Source: Pontederia crassipes
Taxonomy: Eukaryota > Streptophyta > Magnoliopsida > Commelinales > Pontederiaceae
DNA: 64,000 nucleotides
Direction: 5' to 3'
NCBI GenBank assembly: GCA_030549335.1
Contig: CM060188.1
Location: 71,640,696 to 71,704,695, forward strand
Part shown: positions 11,531 to 22,543 of the stretch, in pieces
How the letters are laid out: each line of letters starts with the position of its first letter
Position numbering within the stretch: the first letter of the stretch is position 1
Notes under the pieces: model-generated
Told to the model about the DNA's origin: nothing
The model's database searches: none
Seen by the model: only the letters and a program-made list of their open reading frames with translations
Position numbers and translations under genes: made by a program

Positions 11531-11699
11531 ATAGTAATTACACCATATCATCAATTACTGTTGACCAATATCCATTCAATTCGGTTCCTACAAGTGCGAC
11601 CGATCGGATTTAGCAACATGACATCTGGAAATAAAATGCATAATCACAAATAGACATTCTAGGTGATACTTATCACGTCTCACTTTGTCTTGCATCTTT

Positions 11700-11863
11700 C
11701 TTGGTTGTCATATATCATTCGAGAACTCCAAATGAGCTCCTATTTCCAACTGTAGCGGAGGAGATAATGGCTGCCGTCGGATTTGCGATGATGACCGTGA
11801 GAACATTGCTGGCCATAGTCCATAAATTTGTTGCCCCTGGAGGGAGTCAGAATCAGCGACACC
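11700..11863 (-). other. Original 3' flank of the NAC gene, displaced by the Copia insertion
   Basis: The outer Copia element is flanked by ACACC (11859-11863) and ACGCC (58807-58811). This stretch is therefore what once followed the NAC coding region directly. Reading minus from 11858 and joining to the NAC frame, the next codon is CGC and then TGA, so the gene would have ended with one more arginine before a stop. Only the 150-odd bases nearest the junction are likely NAC 3' sequence; beyond about 11700 another LTR-like repeat begins. No polyadenylation signal could be assigned. Confidence 0.55.
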
Positions 11864-11946
11864 TATTTGGGGCTAGAACAATTGGAAGAGAGATGACAAT
11901 AAACAATATATATTTTGCCTTATGGATTTTCTCATACATATATATA

Positions 11947-11991
<45 letters not shown>

Positions 11992-12144
11992 GGGGAAGAG
12001 GTAATGGATTCTATTCCAACCATCAAAACTAAAAGAAGATAAAACAAGAATTTCAAACTGCAAAACTCAAAACATGTCCAACACTTTGCATGGGATTATA
12101 TTGGTTAACAAGTAACAACTTAATCTATTATCTATTTGTTAACA
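11864..12144 (-). repeat. 3' LTR of outer Copia
   Basis: Similar to 58520-58806: both share GGGGCTAGA, (A/T)GGAAGAGAGAT, TTATGGATTTTCTCAT, TTCCAACCATCAAAACTA and the end TCTATTATCTATTTGTTAACA. Here a GT/TA microsatellite has expanded at about 11946-11990. On the minus strand the LTR starts TGTTAACA, just after the purine run AAGGGGTAATT that acts as polypurine tract. The outer end is decayed (TATTTGGGG in place of TGTTGGGG on the plus strand). Confidence 0.85.
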
Positions 12145-12180
12145 AATTACCCCTTAATCATGTTGCAATTCCATAACTCC
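12145..12180 (-). other. Polypurine tract region of outer Copia
   Basis: On the minus strand AAGGGGTAATT immediately precedes the LTR start TGTTAACA, as expected for the primer of plus-strand DNA synthesis. The large CACTA element begins immediately to the right at 12181. Confidence 0.6.
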
Positions 12181-12210
12181 CACTAAGAAAAATGCAATTT
12201 TTTGACGGTC
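12181..12210 (+). repeat. CACTA left terminal inverted repeat
   Basis: CACTAAGAAAAATGC followed by a T-run and GACGG. It matches the reversed right end at 42015-42044 except for loss of CA after CACTA and a few substitutions. Confidence 0.85.
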
Positions 12211-12284
12211 GCATATCCCTCATAATTTTTGAAAGATTTTCGATGGTCAATGACATCCTTCGGAAATAGAGACGGTAAATTTTC

Positions 12285-12475
12285 CCACGGTTTGAACCGT
12301 CCGAAGATGCCACGGGTTGAACCATCACAATTTTCGATGGCCCAAAAACCATTAGAAGTTGCCATGGGTAGGTAGGACAGTCGGAAGTTCCCATGGATAG
12401 GTATCCATCAAAAGTTCCCACGGCTCTCCACCCGTCGGAAGTTCCCACGGTTCAAGCCGTGGGAATTGAAAAAAA
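12285..12475. repeat. Left subterminal palindromic repeats of the CACTA element
   Basis: Repeated words TTCCCACGG, CCGTGGGAA and CGGAAGTTCCCA in both orientations, forming imperfect palindromes spaced about 20-40 bp. The same words fill 37290-38390 and 41715-42040, the other subterminal region. In En/Spm-type elements such arrays are the binding sites of the TNPA-like protein; that role is inferred here. Confidence 0.8.
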
Positions 12476-12599
12476 TAATAGAATGATATAAAGAAAGTAA
12501 TGGTAATATATTTGGTAGTTTCCGATGGGTGCAACCATTGGAAAATCCATCGCAACTATTCCAATAATTAACCCGGTCCCCTCTTCCCACCATCATTTC

Positions 12600-13520
12600 T
12601 TTCAACGCGCGACTCCATCACTGACGACCACTGTCTACTCCGGTGCACTCTGGCGATACCCCTCACACTCACGCTCAGTGGAACTTGCTCCCAGTCCGAT
12701 GACCCCCTTCAATTGACGCCGTCACACCTTCGATGATCTGCTGCCTCTCCGTCTTACTCCTTAGAAGACACTTCGACGAATCCATCTATGGTACGCCCAC
12801 GACTTTTCACATTATGCTTTCGGGCTCCCCCTCTCGACCCCATCGATGGAGTTTTGGTGACATCGGGCCGCAGGATGTTCAATCCCACTTTCTTTCCATG
12901 CCGAATCCAGCTTGCTCAGGCTGTCGCCGTTGTAGGAAGTCCGATCGAACGTTGCTAGGCGCTGCTACCCTGATTGGGCTTCTTGCAGGTGTGGCTGGCC
13001 GATGCGAGCCTGATCAGGCTTTTTGCAGGCGTCATTGACCGCTAGGTGTTCGGTCCGACTTGCTGCGATCGTCGCGGCCGCAGAAAGTCCGATCAGCCTT
13101 GAAGTGGCCGCAACGAATTCTGATGGGCGCTCACCGCTCTGAAGCGCCCAATTTGGGCACTGACGGCCATGAACGACCCGCTTCGGCCATTGATGATCGT
13201 GACGATCCAAAATGGCCAGATCAGGCCGTTCATGGCCTTCACGGTCGTGAACGGGTGTTTGGGCCATGACGACCATGAATACTGGTTCATGACCGTTGAC
13301 ACCCGGATCCATTATTTCACGGCCGGATCCTGGTGTGAACTGGTGGATCTGGCCATTCACGTTTAGATCCGGCAGATGATGGCTGAATCTGGTAGTTAAC
13401 GGCCAGATCCGGGCGTGAACAACCGGATCAGGTGGTTCATGCCCGGATCCGGCAGTGCACGACCGTATCCGGCCGTTCACCGCGGGATCCGGTTATTGAC
13501 AGCGGGATTCTCTTAGATGT
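12600..13520 (+). repeat. GC-rich 5' block of the CACTA element
   Basis: A GC-rich island, sister of 1-860. It contains dense GTTCACGG/CCGTGAAC, GGATCCGG and GGCCGTTCA words with dyad symmetry. Several overlapping ORFs cross it in all frames, but they mirror the repeats and do not look like proteins. It probably holds promoter and untranslated leader of the transposase gene. Confidence 0.6.
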
Positions 13521-13813
13521 CGCCAGATCCGGAAGAGCATCAAATTAGTAACAATTGTAGCTTATATGTTACCTTTGTGATTACTCATTCATATTATGTT
13601 TCATGGTTCTACTTTTAGTAAATTTATACTAGTACATATTTTCTCACTTGTATTGGTACTTGATGTTAATATAATTTGTCATTACTTGGTAAATTACTTG
13701 TTATTATTAATTTAATGTAAGCTCATCATTAGAGCAATACGGCTCTTATTAATTTAATAATTTCATGTTAACATTGACCGCTTTTGTATTTCACTTAGTA
13801 ATACGGAGAAATT
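13521..13813 (+). other. AT-rich spacer before the transposase exon
   Basis: Nearly identical to 868-1141 in the other copy of the element, which shows that both derive from one family. No ORF; a leader or intron is possible. Confidence 0.5.
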
Positions 13814-14340
13814 ATGTTTTCTTCGAAGCATCGTTGATGGATGTACAATAGAACAAATCCCAATTGTGTAGGGTTGACACAAGAATACATAGATGGGGTT
13901 CAATACTACACAACAATGACATGTCAAACTACGCAATTTCAACAAGAAGGAACCATTATGTATCCTTGTTTAAAAAGTCAAAGTACAAAATTGCAAACTT
14001 TGGAGACCGTCAAAGTTCATTTGTATAGAAAGGGTTTCAAACTTAATTATTGGTACTAGAATGATCTTGGTGAGATAGAATCGTCTTTGCACCCAGATCC
14101 TATAGAATTTCATCCTACTAATATTGAGGATGATTTTATTTCTAAATATCAAAATTTGATTTATGATCCTCCTACAATCGAATATGGCAATATCAGATTT
14201 GTACAAGAGCGTGAGGATGAGTCACCACATTCCGAAGCCGCTGAATTTTTCAACTTACTAAACGTCTCTTGTGAACCCTTATTGTCCGGTTGTGAACATC
14301 ATTCTAAATTATCACTAGCAGTTACAATGAATTTAAAAGC
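13814..14340 (+). pseudogene. CACTA TNP2 transposase, N-terminal half (broken by Athila)
   Basis: ATG at 13814, an in-frame TGA just before WMYNR, then a Transpos_assoc domain: GLTQEYIDGV, a YPCLKS knuckle (one expected Cys lost) and VKVHLYRKGFKLNYWY, followed by TAG and further in-frame sequence with EAAEFFNLL and GCEHHSKLSLAV. This corresponds to the first 175 or so residues of TNP2-type transposases, which bind element ends and cut DNA. It stops at the Athila insertion after codons for NLK. Sequence from 32437 continues the protein in the same frame once one copy of the 5-bp duplication is discounted. Two nonsense codons make it non-functional even without the insertion. Confidence 0.88.
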
Positions 14341-16579
14341 TAATGCGAGAATTGATAACAATTAAATGCTAGCAAGTGCACTAGTCACTCAAGTAATAAA
14401 GTGAAAAGTATAGGCTGTCGATCCCACGAGGAACTAATTTACTTATCTATCAAATTTCAGAGGCTAATAGGAGACGACATAAAATTCTGGGTAACAGAGG
14501 TGCAGAAAGTAAAATTTGCAGAAAGATAAAGAAAACTAAAACTTAATTAAACTAACGATGCATAGGTCCTTAGGATGATTTATTTCAAGATAGACAACCG
14601 ATAGCACCATGAAATATTAAGTCCGTTTCAATTGACAGATTAGAATCTACTCTAGTTATTGATCTTCTACCAGAATGAATCAAACTATCTCAATCCCGAA
14701 TCTAACATAATTACTATATCTAAGATCGTAACCAAATTAAATAGACATTAAGATGGATTAAACTATAAATTCTAGACTATTAATACCCATATAATGGTAA
14801 TAGTTAATACACCACACAATCAGCAATCCCTGGATCCTACGAGTTATGTTATATAATGCTCTGACATACTAATCTTGAATAACTTCCAGAGCCAACATGA
14901 AAATGACAATTCCCACAAGGATAATAGCCAACTAAGGATGACAATCAATCTTTGGGAAGCATTAGGAACAATATATATAATCAAAAGAAACTAAACTTTA
15001 TTAAATGAAACAGAGAAGGCCTATGAGTTTGTCTTTAATAATAGAATTATTACAAACCATAAAGATATCAAAGAATTCTAAATTATAGAAGCAAGAACTA
15101 AGATTTTGAACTAAAGAAAATACTACAAAAGAACTAAAGATAGGAAAATAAATATCTAATATCATCTCAACATTAAGTAGAATAGATAATACTCTTCGGG
15201 AATCACCGATGAACTGCCGCTGAACTCTCGTCTAGAGTCGATCCAGCAGAAGTCTCCTAAAAAATCCTTTAGAGTCTTCTCATGTTTCTGGCTTCAAATC
15301 TTTGGTTGCCAGACGTCTCTTTTCATAGGGTCTCTGTTTTCCAAGTGGTTTGAGAACAAACAGAAATATTTTCCATGTGAAATAAGGTAAATTCGGAGTC
15401 CCATTGGTTCTGAGAGTTTTGCCTTTAAAATTCTAAAATTTCAGGCCTAATTAGTTTCTAATTGAGCCTTAGGACATATGGTAGGAGTTGGAGTTCTTGT
15501 GCATTGAGAATTTTTTCAAAAATATGTTTCTGTGTCAAATTTGACGTCCATCACCCCCCTAAAATTGTTCTAACGGTCGAATCAAAGTCAAATTATGTCT
15601 CCTGTGCTACCTCGAAGCGTGAGAAGGATCTCACGGCCGTGATTCGGGCAATTTTATCTTCGATCGTGAAACTTATATGCTTTCACGGCCCGTGAACCTT
15701 GAACCTAAAACGCTAATCATTCTGTGATATCCGTGAAGGAATTGTAATGTCCCGTTAAAGATTTTCTTTGAAGTTTCTTCGATGTTTAACAGTCCGTTAA
15801 GCATTGATCATGGCCCGTTAGTAGATGATTGTTGATTCCATACCTTCTCTGATGTTCGTGAAAACAACATAACAGCTGATGATAAGAGTGATGGAATGCG
15901 TAACGACCCGTTACGCTTTGCTCATGGCCTGTTAATTCGTCCAAATCCGATTCGCTGTAGGAGCCATGAGATTTGTGTGATCCGTGAAAATCTTGATATA
16001 ACGGTTGTGAACAATCCGTCACGGTCCGTAAGTTGTCTTCATGTGAGCTGGAGCCACATCGTCTGTGAAACATATTGGCCAGCGTGATTTTTGGTCTTCA
16101 CGGCCATTAGAAATATTTAACGGCCCATAAGATCATAATTTCTTTCCTTAGCATGCTACTGTAGGGCCGTGAGAATGGGTAGTTGAGGCGTTAACTAATA
16201 TCTCACTACCTGTGAAGCAATATTCACGGCCCATGAAATATATTTTTTTGTGCGGTTGGTTCTGTAAGCTTCGTGAACGTCAGATTGCGGGGCATGAGCA
16301 TCACTTTTTTGTGCCGTGACACTTCTTTAACTGCCCCGTGATGAGTGTTCCTTTATAATTTCAGCAACTAATTGAACTCTGTTTCGCGTTATTCTTCTTT
16401 TCATCTGTCCCTCTGCCATTTTTATTCATAATTCCTAAAAAATCACACCAAATTAAAGGTAGATAACTACTTTAAATAATTCAAAGAAATAAATGTAAAA
16501 ATAGATGCATGCTATGAACAAATTATATGAAATAAGTCTAAATGCAAGTCTAACTATATGTTGTAAAATGCATGCATCA
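14341..16579 (-). repeat. Athila 3' LTR
   Basis: Pairs with 30338-32436 along its whole length with scattered substitutions and indels. The outer end has decayed from TGATGC to TAATGC. The part from about 15640 to 16340 is crowded with variants of ACGGCCCGT(G/T)A. Immediately to its right on the plus strand lies AACTCCCCCATGC, that is GCATGGGGGAGTT on the minus strand, the polypurine tract. Confidence 0.93.
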
Positions 16580-17440
16580 AACTCCCCCATGCTTAGATCT
16601 TTGTTTGTCCTCAAGCAATGCTCAAGACAAAACTCAAGCAGTGATTATCCAATCATCGTTTCCACCATGTATCTTAGCTATTTTATGAGTGGCTTGTTTA
16701 TTCTTCCATTGCCAAAGTGTCTCTCCGCATTCCAAAATATCTCAGCTTTGTTAAATTTCTGAATAGAACTCCTCCAAGTTCAAATTCAAGTATAAATTCC
16801 TGTAGTCCATGTAACGAGCTTTCGACTGACGGGTCCCAGAGCAGATGCCCTTAGGTCACCAGGCAAGAATCCCCTACGGATCTAATCACTCGAACTCACT
16901 AAGGTTCCAGATAACACATTTATACTTCTTTTATTTCACTTGATTTGATACTTCGGTGGTTCTCCATATTGCACAAGGTGGTCCATGTAACAGGCTTTCG
17001 ACCGTCGGATCCCAGAGCAGATGTCATTAGGTCGTTAGGCAAGAATTCCCTATGGGTCTAATCACCTGAACACACCCAGGTTTCAGATATCAACTTTTAT
17101 AACTTTTATACCTTTTTCTTTGTGGTTCCATTGACCCTTCTTTTCATTTGATTTCTTTTTATTAAGCTCATCCAACACTTGAACATTCAACAGGGATATC
17201 ATTGTTATGAAAGTGGCATACATATATATGTTTTTAAAATAATTGAATAGGAGATAGTCGTCAAAATATTCATAGTTTCACATAGCATCATTCTTCGTAC
17301 CATTAAGCCCTATGCTAAGGCGATAAATGATAGACATGGGATACTTCAAATTTAGCTAATGCATATGATGTCCTTGAATATAGCTTGAAAATGAGTAATT
17401 ATTAAGACAAGAGGAAATCTGAAATATATTTTTTTATGCA
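16580..17440 (-). other. Athila 3' non-coding region with polypurine tract and repeats
   Basis: It begins with the polypurine tract GGGGGAGT (minus strand, about 16582-16589). A 110-bp segment occurs twice in tandem order, at 16804-16916 and 16981-17092, sharing TCCATGTAAC, GAGCAGATG and CAAGAAT(C/T)CCCTA. No coding potential was seen; non-coding DNA between the env-like ORF and the LTR is usual for Athila. Confidence 0.7.
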
Positions 17441-17956
17441 GATTAAGCGACAACTACGAAAAGGATAACATATTGTAGAAAAGATATGGAGATGCATTGT
17501 AATGAAAATAGATATGATGCATGAAAATGCAACTCCCCTAAACCTAAACTCAACACTGTCCCGGTGTTTAAGTCGGACTCGTAAAGGGATACAAGCATGC
17601 TAGAAAATAAAATGCCACAACATAAAGAAATGGAAAGAAATGATCGTCTATTCCGTAGGAGGCGGCGGTATTGAAGGGTAGAGGAGATGCCCATAGTGTC
17701 CCTAGTTGACATAGTAGTCATGCATGCGGCTCACCATAGCATCCGTCTGTGCCTGGCTCTCAATCAAAGAAAGGACGTCGGCATGAATATGGCGAAGCTC
17801 GTCGGCCTGGCGTAGCTGCTCGGCATGCATCGAAGTCAGCAACTAATGCATGGCAGAGAAATCAGTGAGGCGTGAAGCGGTGGGATCAATACGTATCCCA
17901 TCTGGCTATCCTTGATATGGCCCTGGGTCTTGTAGTCGGCGTCGTCGTGGAACCGG

Positions 17957-17978
17957 GGGGGGGGGGGGGGGGGGGGGC
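17957..17978 (+). repeat. Poly-G tract
   Basis: About 22 G in a row (C on the element's coding strand) near the end of the ORF-1-like region. One of four long G/C homopolymers in the window, all in element-derived sequence. Confidence 0.9.
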
Positions 17979-17995
17979 TCTACTGGGACAAATAG

Positions 17996-18902
17996 TCAAT
18001 TGGCATCATTGGAGGGATCAAAGTGCTCGGGCTCCCTACATGGAATGTGCATATCAGATTTTCCTGACCGAAAGTAGCGGTCCTCCCCATTTCCGGCCCC
18101 TAACTCCATAGTGCAGATAACATAGTCGTCCAGTGACGAGGACCCTTCAATCTGTGACAGCTCATCCAGGTCAAGATTGAGGTGGATGGCGATGGGTGTA
18201 ATCATCCCGACGACGACAATGTGGCCCTTATCTTTGTTGGCGACTTTGAGAAGATTGCAGACCAGAAATGTGCCTACATTCATTGGAGTGGAAGACAACA
18301 TGTAGTATAACATGAAGAGCTACTGGGCATTGAAGCCTCCGCTACTATCCCTGCGACTGAACAATGTATTGGAGAGGATTCTGTGCGCAAATCGAATGAT
18401 GGGATTCTGGATGTATGTGGTCTTGGCATGCTGATAGACCAAGTGTCCTCCTGTGATACGTGACTAGAAATCCAAGGCGCTGAATCTTTTGGGTATGCGG
18501 ATGTGGCCACTGTTTGGGAACTAGAAGATGGCGTTGAACTTGACCAGAGAAAGCTCGAACTCGCGGTTATAGAGATGGAAGGAGATGACATCCTGCCAAC
18601 GTCTGGTGACCTCAAGGTGCTCCACCTTGAAGAAGCATAGAAATTCCATCATGATGTCCTCATATGTCAGCCTCCACTGCTGCACGAAGTAACCCATGCC
18701 GATGTTAGAAAATAAATTCAAAATGAACGGTTGGATGTTCCATATGTTCATCGCAGCTTGGTCTGCAAATCGAGTGGGATAGATGCGAAGGAAGTCCAAC
18801 GTCTGTGGGGGCAAAGAAGTCATGAAGTTGAGCCCTCTGCAGTGATGGCATAGTCATCTGGCGATGGCAGCGGCGGACGGGAGCCTTCACGCGAGGATCC
18901 AT
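17996..18902 (-). pseudogene. Athila ORF-1-like (env-position) gene, decayed
   Basis: Starts at 18902 (MDPRVKAP) and reads in shifted frames to about 17996. Recognisable parts are WRLTYEDIMMEFL, then after frameshifts RFAHRILSNTLFSRRDSSG, LFMLYYMLSS and the MITPIAIHL region. This order matches the ATHILA ORF-1 family that lies between pol and the 3' LTR of Athila elements; its function is unknown, and an envelope-like role has been suggested only from position. Several stops and at least two frame changes are seen. The gag-only element at 19136 lies just upstream. Confidence 0.7.
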
Positions 18903-19135
18903 CTGTTAATATGGTTGTCTTGACATATAAGAATAAAATTACGGCCAGGAAAACTGGTTTCACGGGTCGTGATACAACAGTAATGACCCTCATAGAAGGG
19001 CAAGAGTAAATCAAATGGGCCGTTTATAGATGTTCACGACCTTTACAAGAAAGCAAAAGTAAAATGACGGCCGACGGAAGGGTGCTGGTCGGATCTTCGT
19101 GTCAATGGTAGAAAAGGCAGTGCCGTTGAAGATCT

Positions 19136-20267
19136 TGTTGTATCTAAATTTTAATGACATACAAAATTATATTTTGATGATACAAACCTCATAAGGTTAA
19201 AGTTAAAAAACTGAAAAAGTTTAAGAAAAAAGAGACAACTTTATGTGCTACACGTTGATTAAACAATTGACTATGATTTTATTAGATTCTGGAAGAATCA
19301 TAAATATCAAAGTTGTAGAGATTCTGTTATCTATCCATAGAATCCAAGATTATCTATTTTGGATAACTGTGCAAAATGTTATGCTCAAAATAGTGTAGGT
19401 CAGTCAACCTACTGGTCGAAGCAAAGAAGGCTGGTCGAAGATATACCGGTCCACCGATTGAAGATGCCAGTCAACTGAGAAATACATGAGCTTTCTCGGT
19501 CAACGTCCATACGATGTCGGTCGACATACCGATCGACGAACCGGTCGATCGACCAGGTGCAGTAATTGGAGAAATCAGCGCAACAGTCATATAGACCGGT
19601 CGACCGGTCCATAAATGCGTTCGATCGGTTCACTGGTCAAATGAACAGTAATGACTATATTTCAAGAAGAAAAATGTGGAATACATTCTGTACAAAGTTT
19701 TCACATACTAGAGCCTATAAAAGGAGTGTCAAAGCCAGAAGCAAAGACATCCATCTAAGTATTGAAGCAAAACTTCAAGAAATCATAAGATGATCATTTC
19801 TCTTGAAGTTATCATTTAGAGCTTTCTTTCTCTCTCTCTCTTCTCTTCTTGTGAGTGTTCTATTGTATAAGAGAGAAATTATTTTTCAGAAAGATTGTGA
19901 GAGCTCCTTTGTGAAAGATGTTCCAAATTTTACCTCTTGAGCGAGAGAAAATATTAGCTTCCTAGGAGGAGAGATTTGCCTTGCTCCATTTGGAACAAAG
20001 GAAGTGTTAGTAAAATCTCTGACGATCTCGAGGTCGAGAAGTCAGGGTGAGGATGCAGGCCAAGATGTAGCCAAACCTTGTCAACAATCATCCGTGTTCA
20101 TTGTGTTTGATTTCTCTCACTCTCTCTCCCTCTCATATTGTGTTTATAACATGAATTGCACAGGTTTTAAGAATCGATTTTAATCTTCCGCGATGATTTT
20201 TGTGAAATCGATATTTTTGGATTGAACACCAATTCACACCCCTCTTGGTGTCCTTTGGGATCCTACA
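19136..20267 (+). repeat. 5' LTR of gag-only element copy 1
   Basis: Begins TGTTGTATC and ends GGGATCCTACA. It has TATAAAAGG at 19716-19724, the likely promoter, and a cluster of CCGGTCGACC-type palindromes before it (19440-19630). A CTCTCTCTC tract and the 3' part starting GTGTTC are conserved in all copies. Confidence 0.93.
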
Positions 20268-20285
20268 ATTGGTATCAGATCGGGT
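20268..20285 (+). other. Primer-binding site, tRNA-iMet
   Basis: ATTGGTATCAGATCGGG directly follows the LTR. The consensus has AGAGC where this has AGATC. Confidence 0.85.
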
Positions 20286-20389
20286 TGCTCTTATTTTAAG
20301 ATCAAATCATTTTAAGATTTAATCATTTTAAGATTTAATTGTTTTAAGATTTGATCGCCTTGTCTTAAGATTTATCAATCTTTAGAGCC

Positions 20390-21786
20390 ATGGCATCAAG
20401 CAGATTTGGTTTTGCCGAAGGACAATCAGTTAGTCGTCCTCCCCTTTTTAATGCATTAAATTTTGCATATTGAAAAATTAGAATTCAAGCTTACATATAT
20501 TCTATTGATATAAATATGTGTGACATTGTTGAAAAAGGATATTATTTACATGAAAAATTACCTTCAGAACATGATGAAATATAAAAAGGTTTCTCAAAAT
20601 TAGATTGTAAAGAAAAGAATATTTTTTATTGTGCTTTGGATTCAACAAAATTTAGTCGGATTTCTAATTGTGAAAGTGCAATTGAAATTTGGAAGAAACT
20701 TATTACTACTTATGAAGGAACATATAAAGTCAAATAATCTGGATTAAATATTTTGAATCATCAATATGATTGCTTCAAGATGCATGAAAATGAATCCATA
20801 AATGATATGATTGCTTGGTTTAATGATATTGTGAATGGCTTAACCTCTTTGGGCGAGCCGAGAACTAACCCCCAAAAAGTGAAAAAATTCTCAGGTCTCT
20901 CTCCTCCCAATGACATACTAAGAGGACCGTGATCAAATTAGATTTTGATGATCTTATTGGTTCACTTCTAACCTATGAGATCGGAATTCAAGAAGAAGAA
21001 TAATCTAATGCTCCCAAAAAGAAGATATTGGCTTTGAAAGCAAACGAAAATGAAGAAGACTCAAGTGAAGAAGTGGACAAAAAGAGACTCACCTGCTACA
21101 CAAGAAAACTAAATAAGTATCTTAAGATGGTGAAGAAGAAAGAGAAGAATGATAAGCTTACCCGAAGATCATACAAAAATCACAAAGATGAGACATCTCG
21201 AAAAGGTGAAAAGAAAAAGTATGAAGACTCAAGTGAAATAAGTGACTCATCAAGCTCTTCCAATGATGAAGCATACTTACGCTTAATGGCATACAACGAT
21301 GAGGTAACTTCCAACCCTTCAATTTTAAATAATGACTCATCAAGCTCCAGTGAAGAAAATCTTTCTTTAGATGTGAATAAAGAACTCTCATCTCTTATAA
21401 AAAGATATTTCTCACTTAAAGAAAAAAATGAGAAATTAATACATGAGATTGAAAAATTAAAAGAAGAAAATGATACATGTTTTATGGAAAATGAAAAGCT
21501 CAAAAATGAAATTGAAACTTTGGAAATTACACATGCATGTGAAATTGTCAAGCTAGCACGTTCATTAGAAAAAGTAAAACAAGAAAATGCCTCTTCGAAA
21601 AATACACAAAATAGCGATAAGACTATTTCTCATATAATGAAAAATAATCTTAGGAATAATTTTGTACATGAAAATTCTTATTGGAAATCCAATCATTCGT
21701 ATGGTAGAAAATCACATTTAAGATGTTTTACATATGGATTTTATGGTCATTACGCATATCAATGTAAAATAAGAAAATTATCATAA
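20390..21786 (+). pseudogene. Gag of gag-only element copy 1
   Basis: ATG at 20390 (MASSRFGFAEGQS). The N-terminal part resembles the DUF4219/UBN2 gag of Copia elements (RPPLFNALNFAY, IRIQAYIYSIDINMCDIVE, YDCFKMHENESINDMI) and has stops at about 20474, 20582 and 20737 and a frame change near 20920. From 21028 the frame is open to 21786: a charged region, a serine/acidic stretch (SSEISDSSSSSND), a long coiled coil (about 21400-21600, heptads rich in K, E, L and N) and a zinc knuckle CFTYGFYGHYAYQC in which the second Cys is Tyr. Gag packages element RNA into virus-like particles. It is not functional as it stands. Confidence 0.85.
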
Positions 21787-22543
21787 CATGACATGATTTG
21801 AGTTCCAAAAAGAACATTATCTAACAAAATAGGTCCCGAAAAAGTTTGGATAACAAAAGTTACTTGATTGTTTTTCTGGTGTGCCTCACATGTAAAGCGA
21901 AGGAGAAATTGGAAATGTGAAGGCACATAGGTTATGGTAAAAGTATCATCTATTTTTTTATTTCACTCAAAAATTCAAAATTACTATTTCTTTGAAAAGA
22001 GAGAACATATAAATGAAAATTGATAATAGTGATAGGGGGAACATATTAAAACCTTATTTTGACATATTATGGATATCACTATCAAAGTTTTATGCCATAT
22101 TTTGATTCGTAATATATTTCCTTGACTTTCATCAAATTGTTTACATTTTACCATTATAAAATAGTCATAAATTTAGGATTAGTTATTTTTTACATACTAA
22201 GTCTTTATGATGCAATATTTTACATGTTTATTATATGACAAAAAGGGAAAGAATAAACTTTTGATTAAGAGGGAGATGCATATGGTTTCTTATATTCTTC
22301 ATATACAAATTATTCTTTTTGATGAAACAAAAGGAGGAGAAATATGACTTGAATATCACTTTATATGAAGAATTTCTTATAAGAGTTCCATACAAGTTAA
22401 TTATATTAATGTGAATATCTATCATTGTAAGGAAAGTTAAGAGTTAGGGGGAGCAAAATTGATTTTACAAGACTTTACAATTTTTTTCGTAACTTATTCA
22501 TTTTTCATATTTCTCGATTTATCTTCATAAAAAAGGGGGAGAT
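21787..22543 (+). other. Non-coding 3' internal region of gag-only element copy 1
   Basis: AT-rich, with many stops in every frame; it shares blocks with 47765-48430 and 55014-55800 (reverse orientation), so it is a conserved part of the family. It ends in the polypurine tract AAAAAAGGGGGAGAT at 22529-22543. Confidence 0.75.

Noticed and set aside
11701..12042. 113-residue plus-strand ORF ending in a TA/GT repeat
   Set aside because: It crosses the outer Copia LTR boundary and its microsatellite; the likely coding strand here is minus.
12965..13480. 171-residue minus-strand ORF in the GC-rich CACTA block
   Set aside because: Built of repeated CACTA subterminal words, antisense to the transposase gene, without any domain; a similar frame in the sister copy at 408-656 is shorter and differs.
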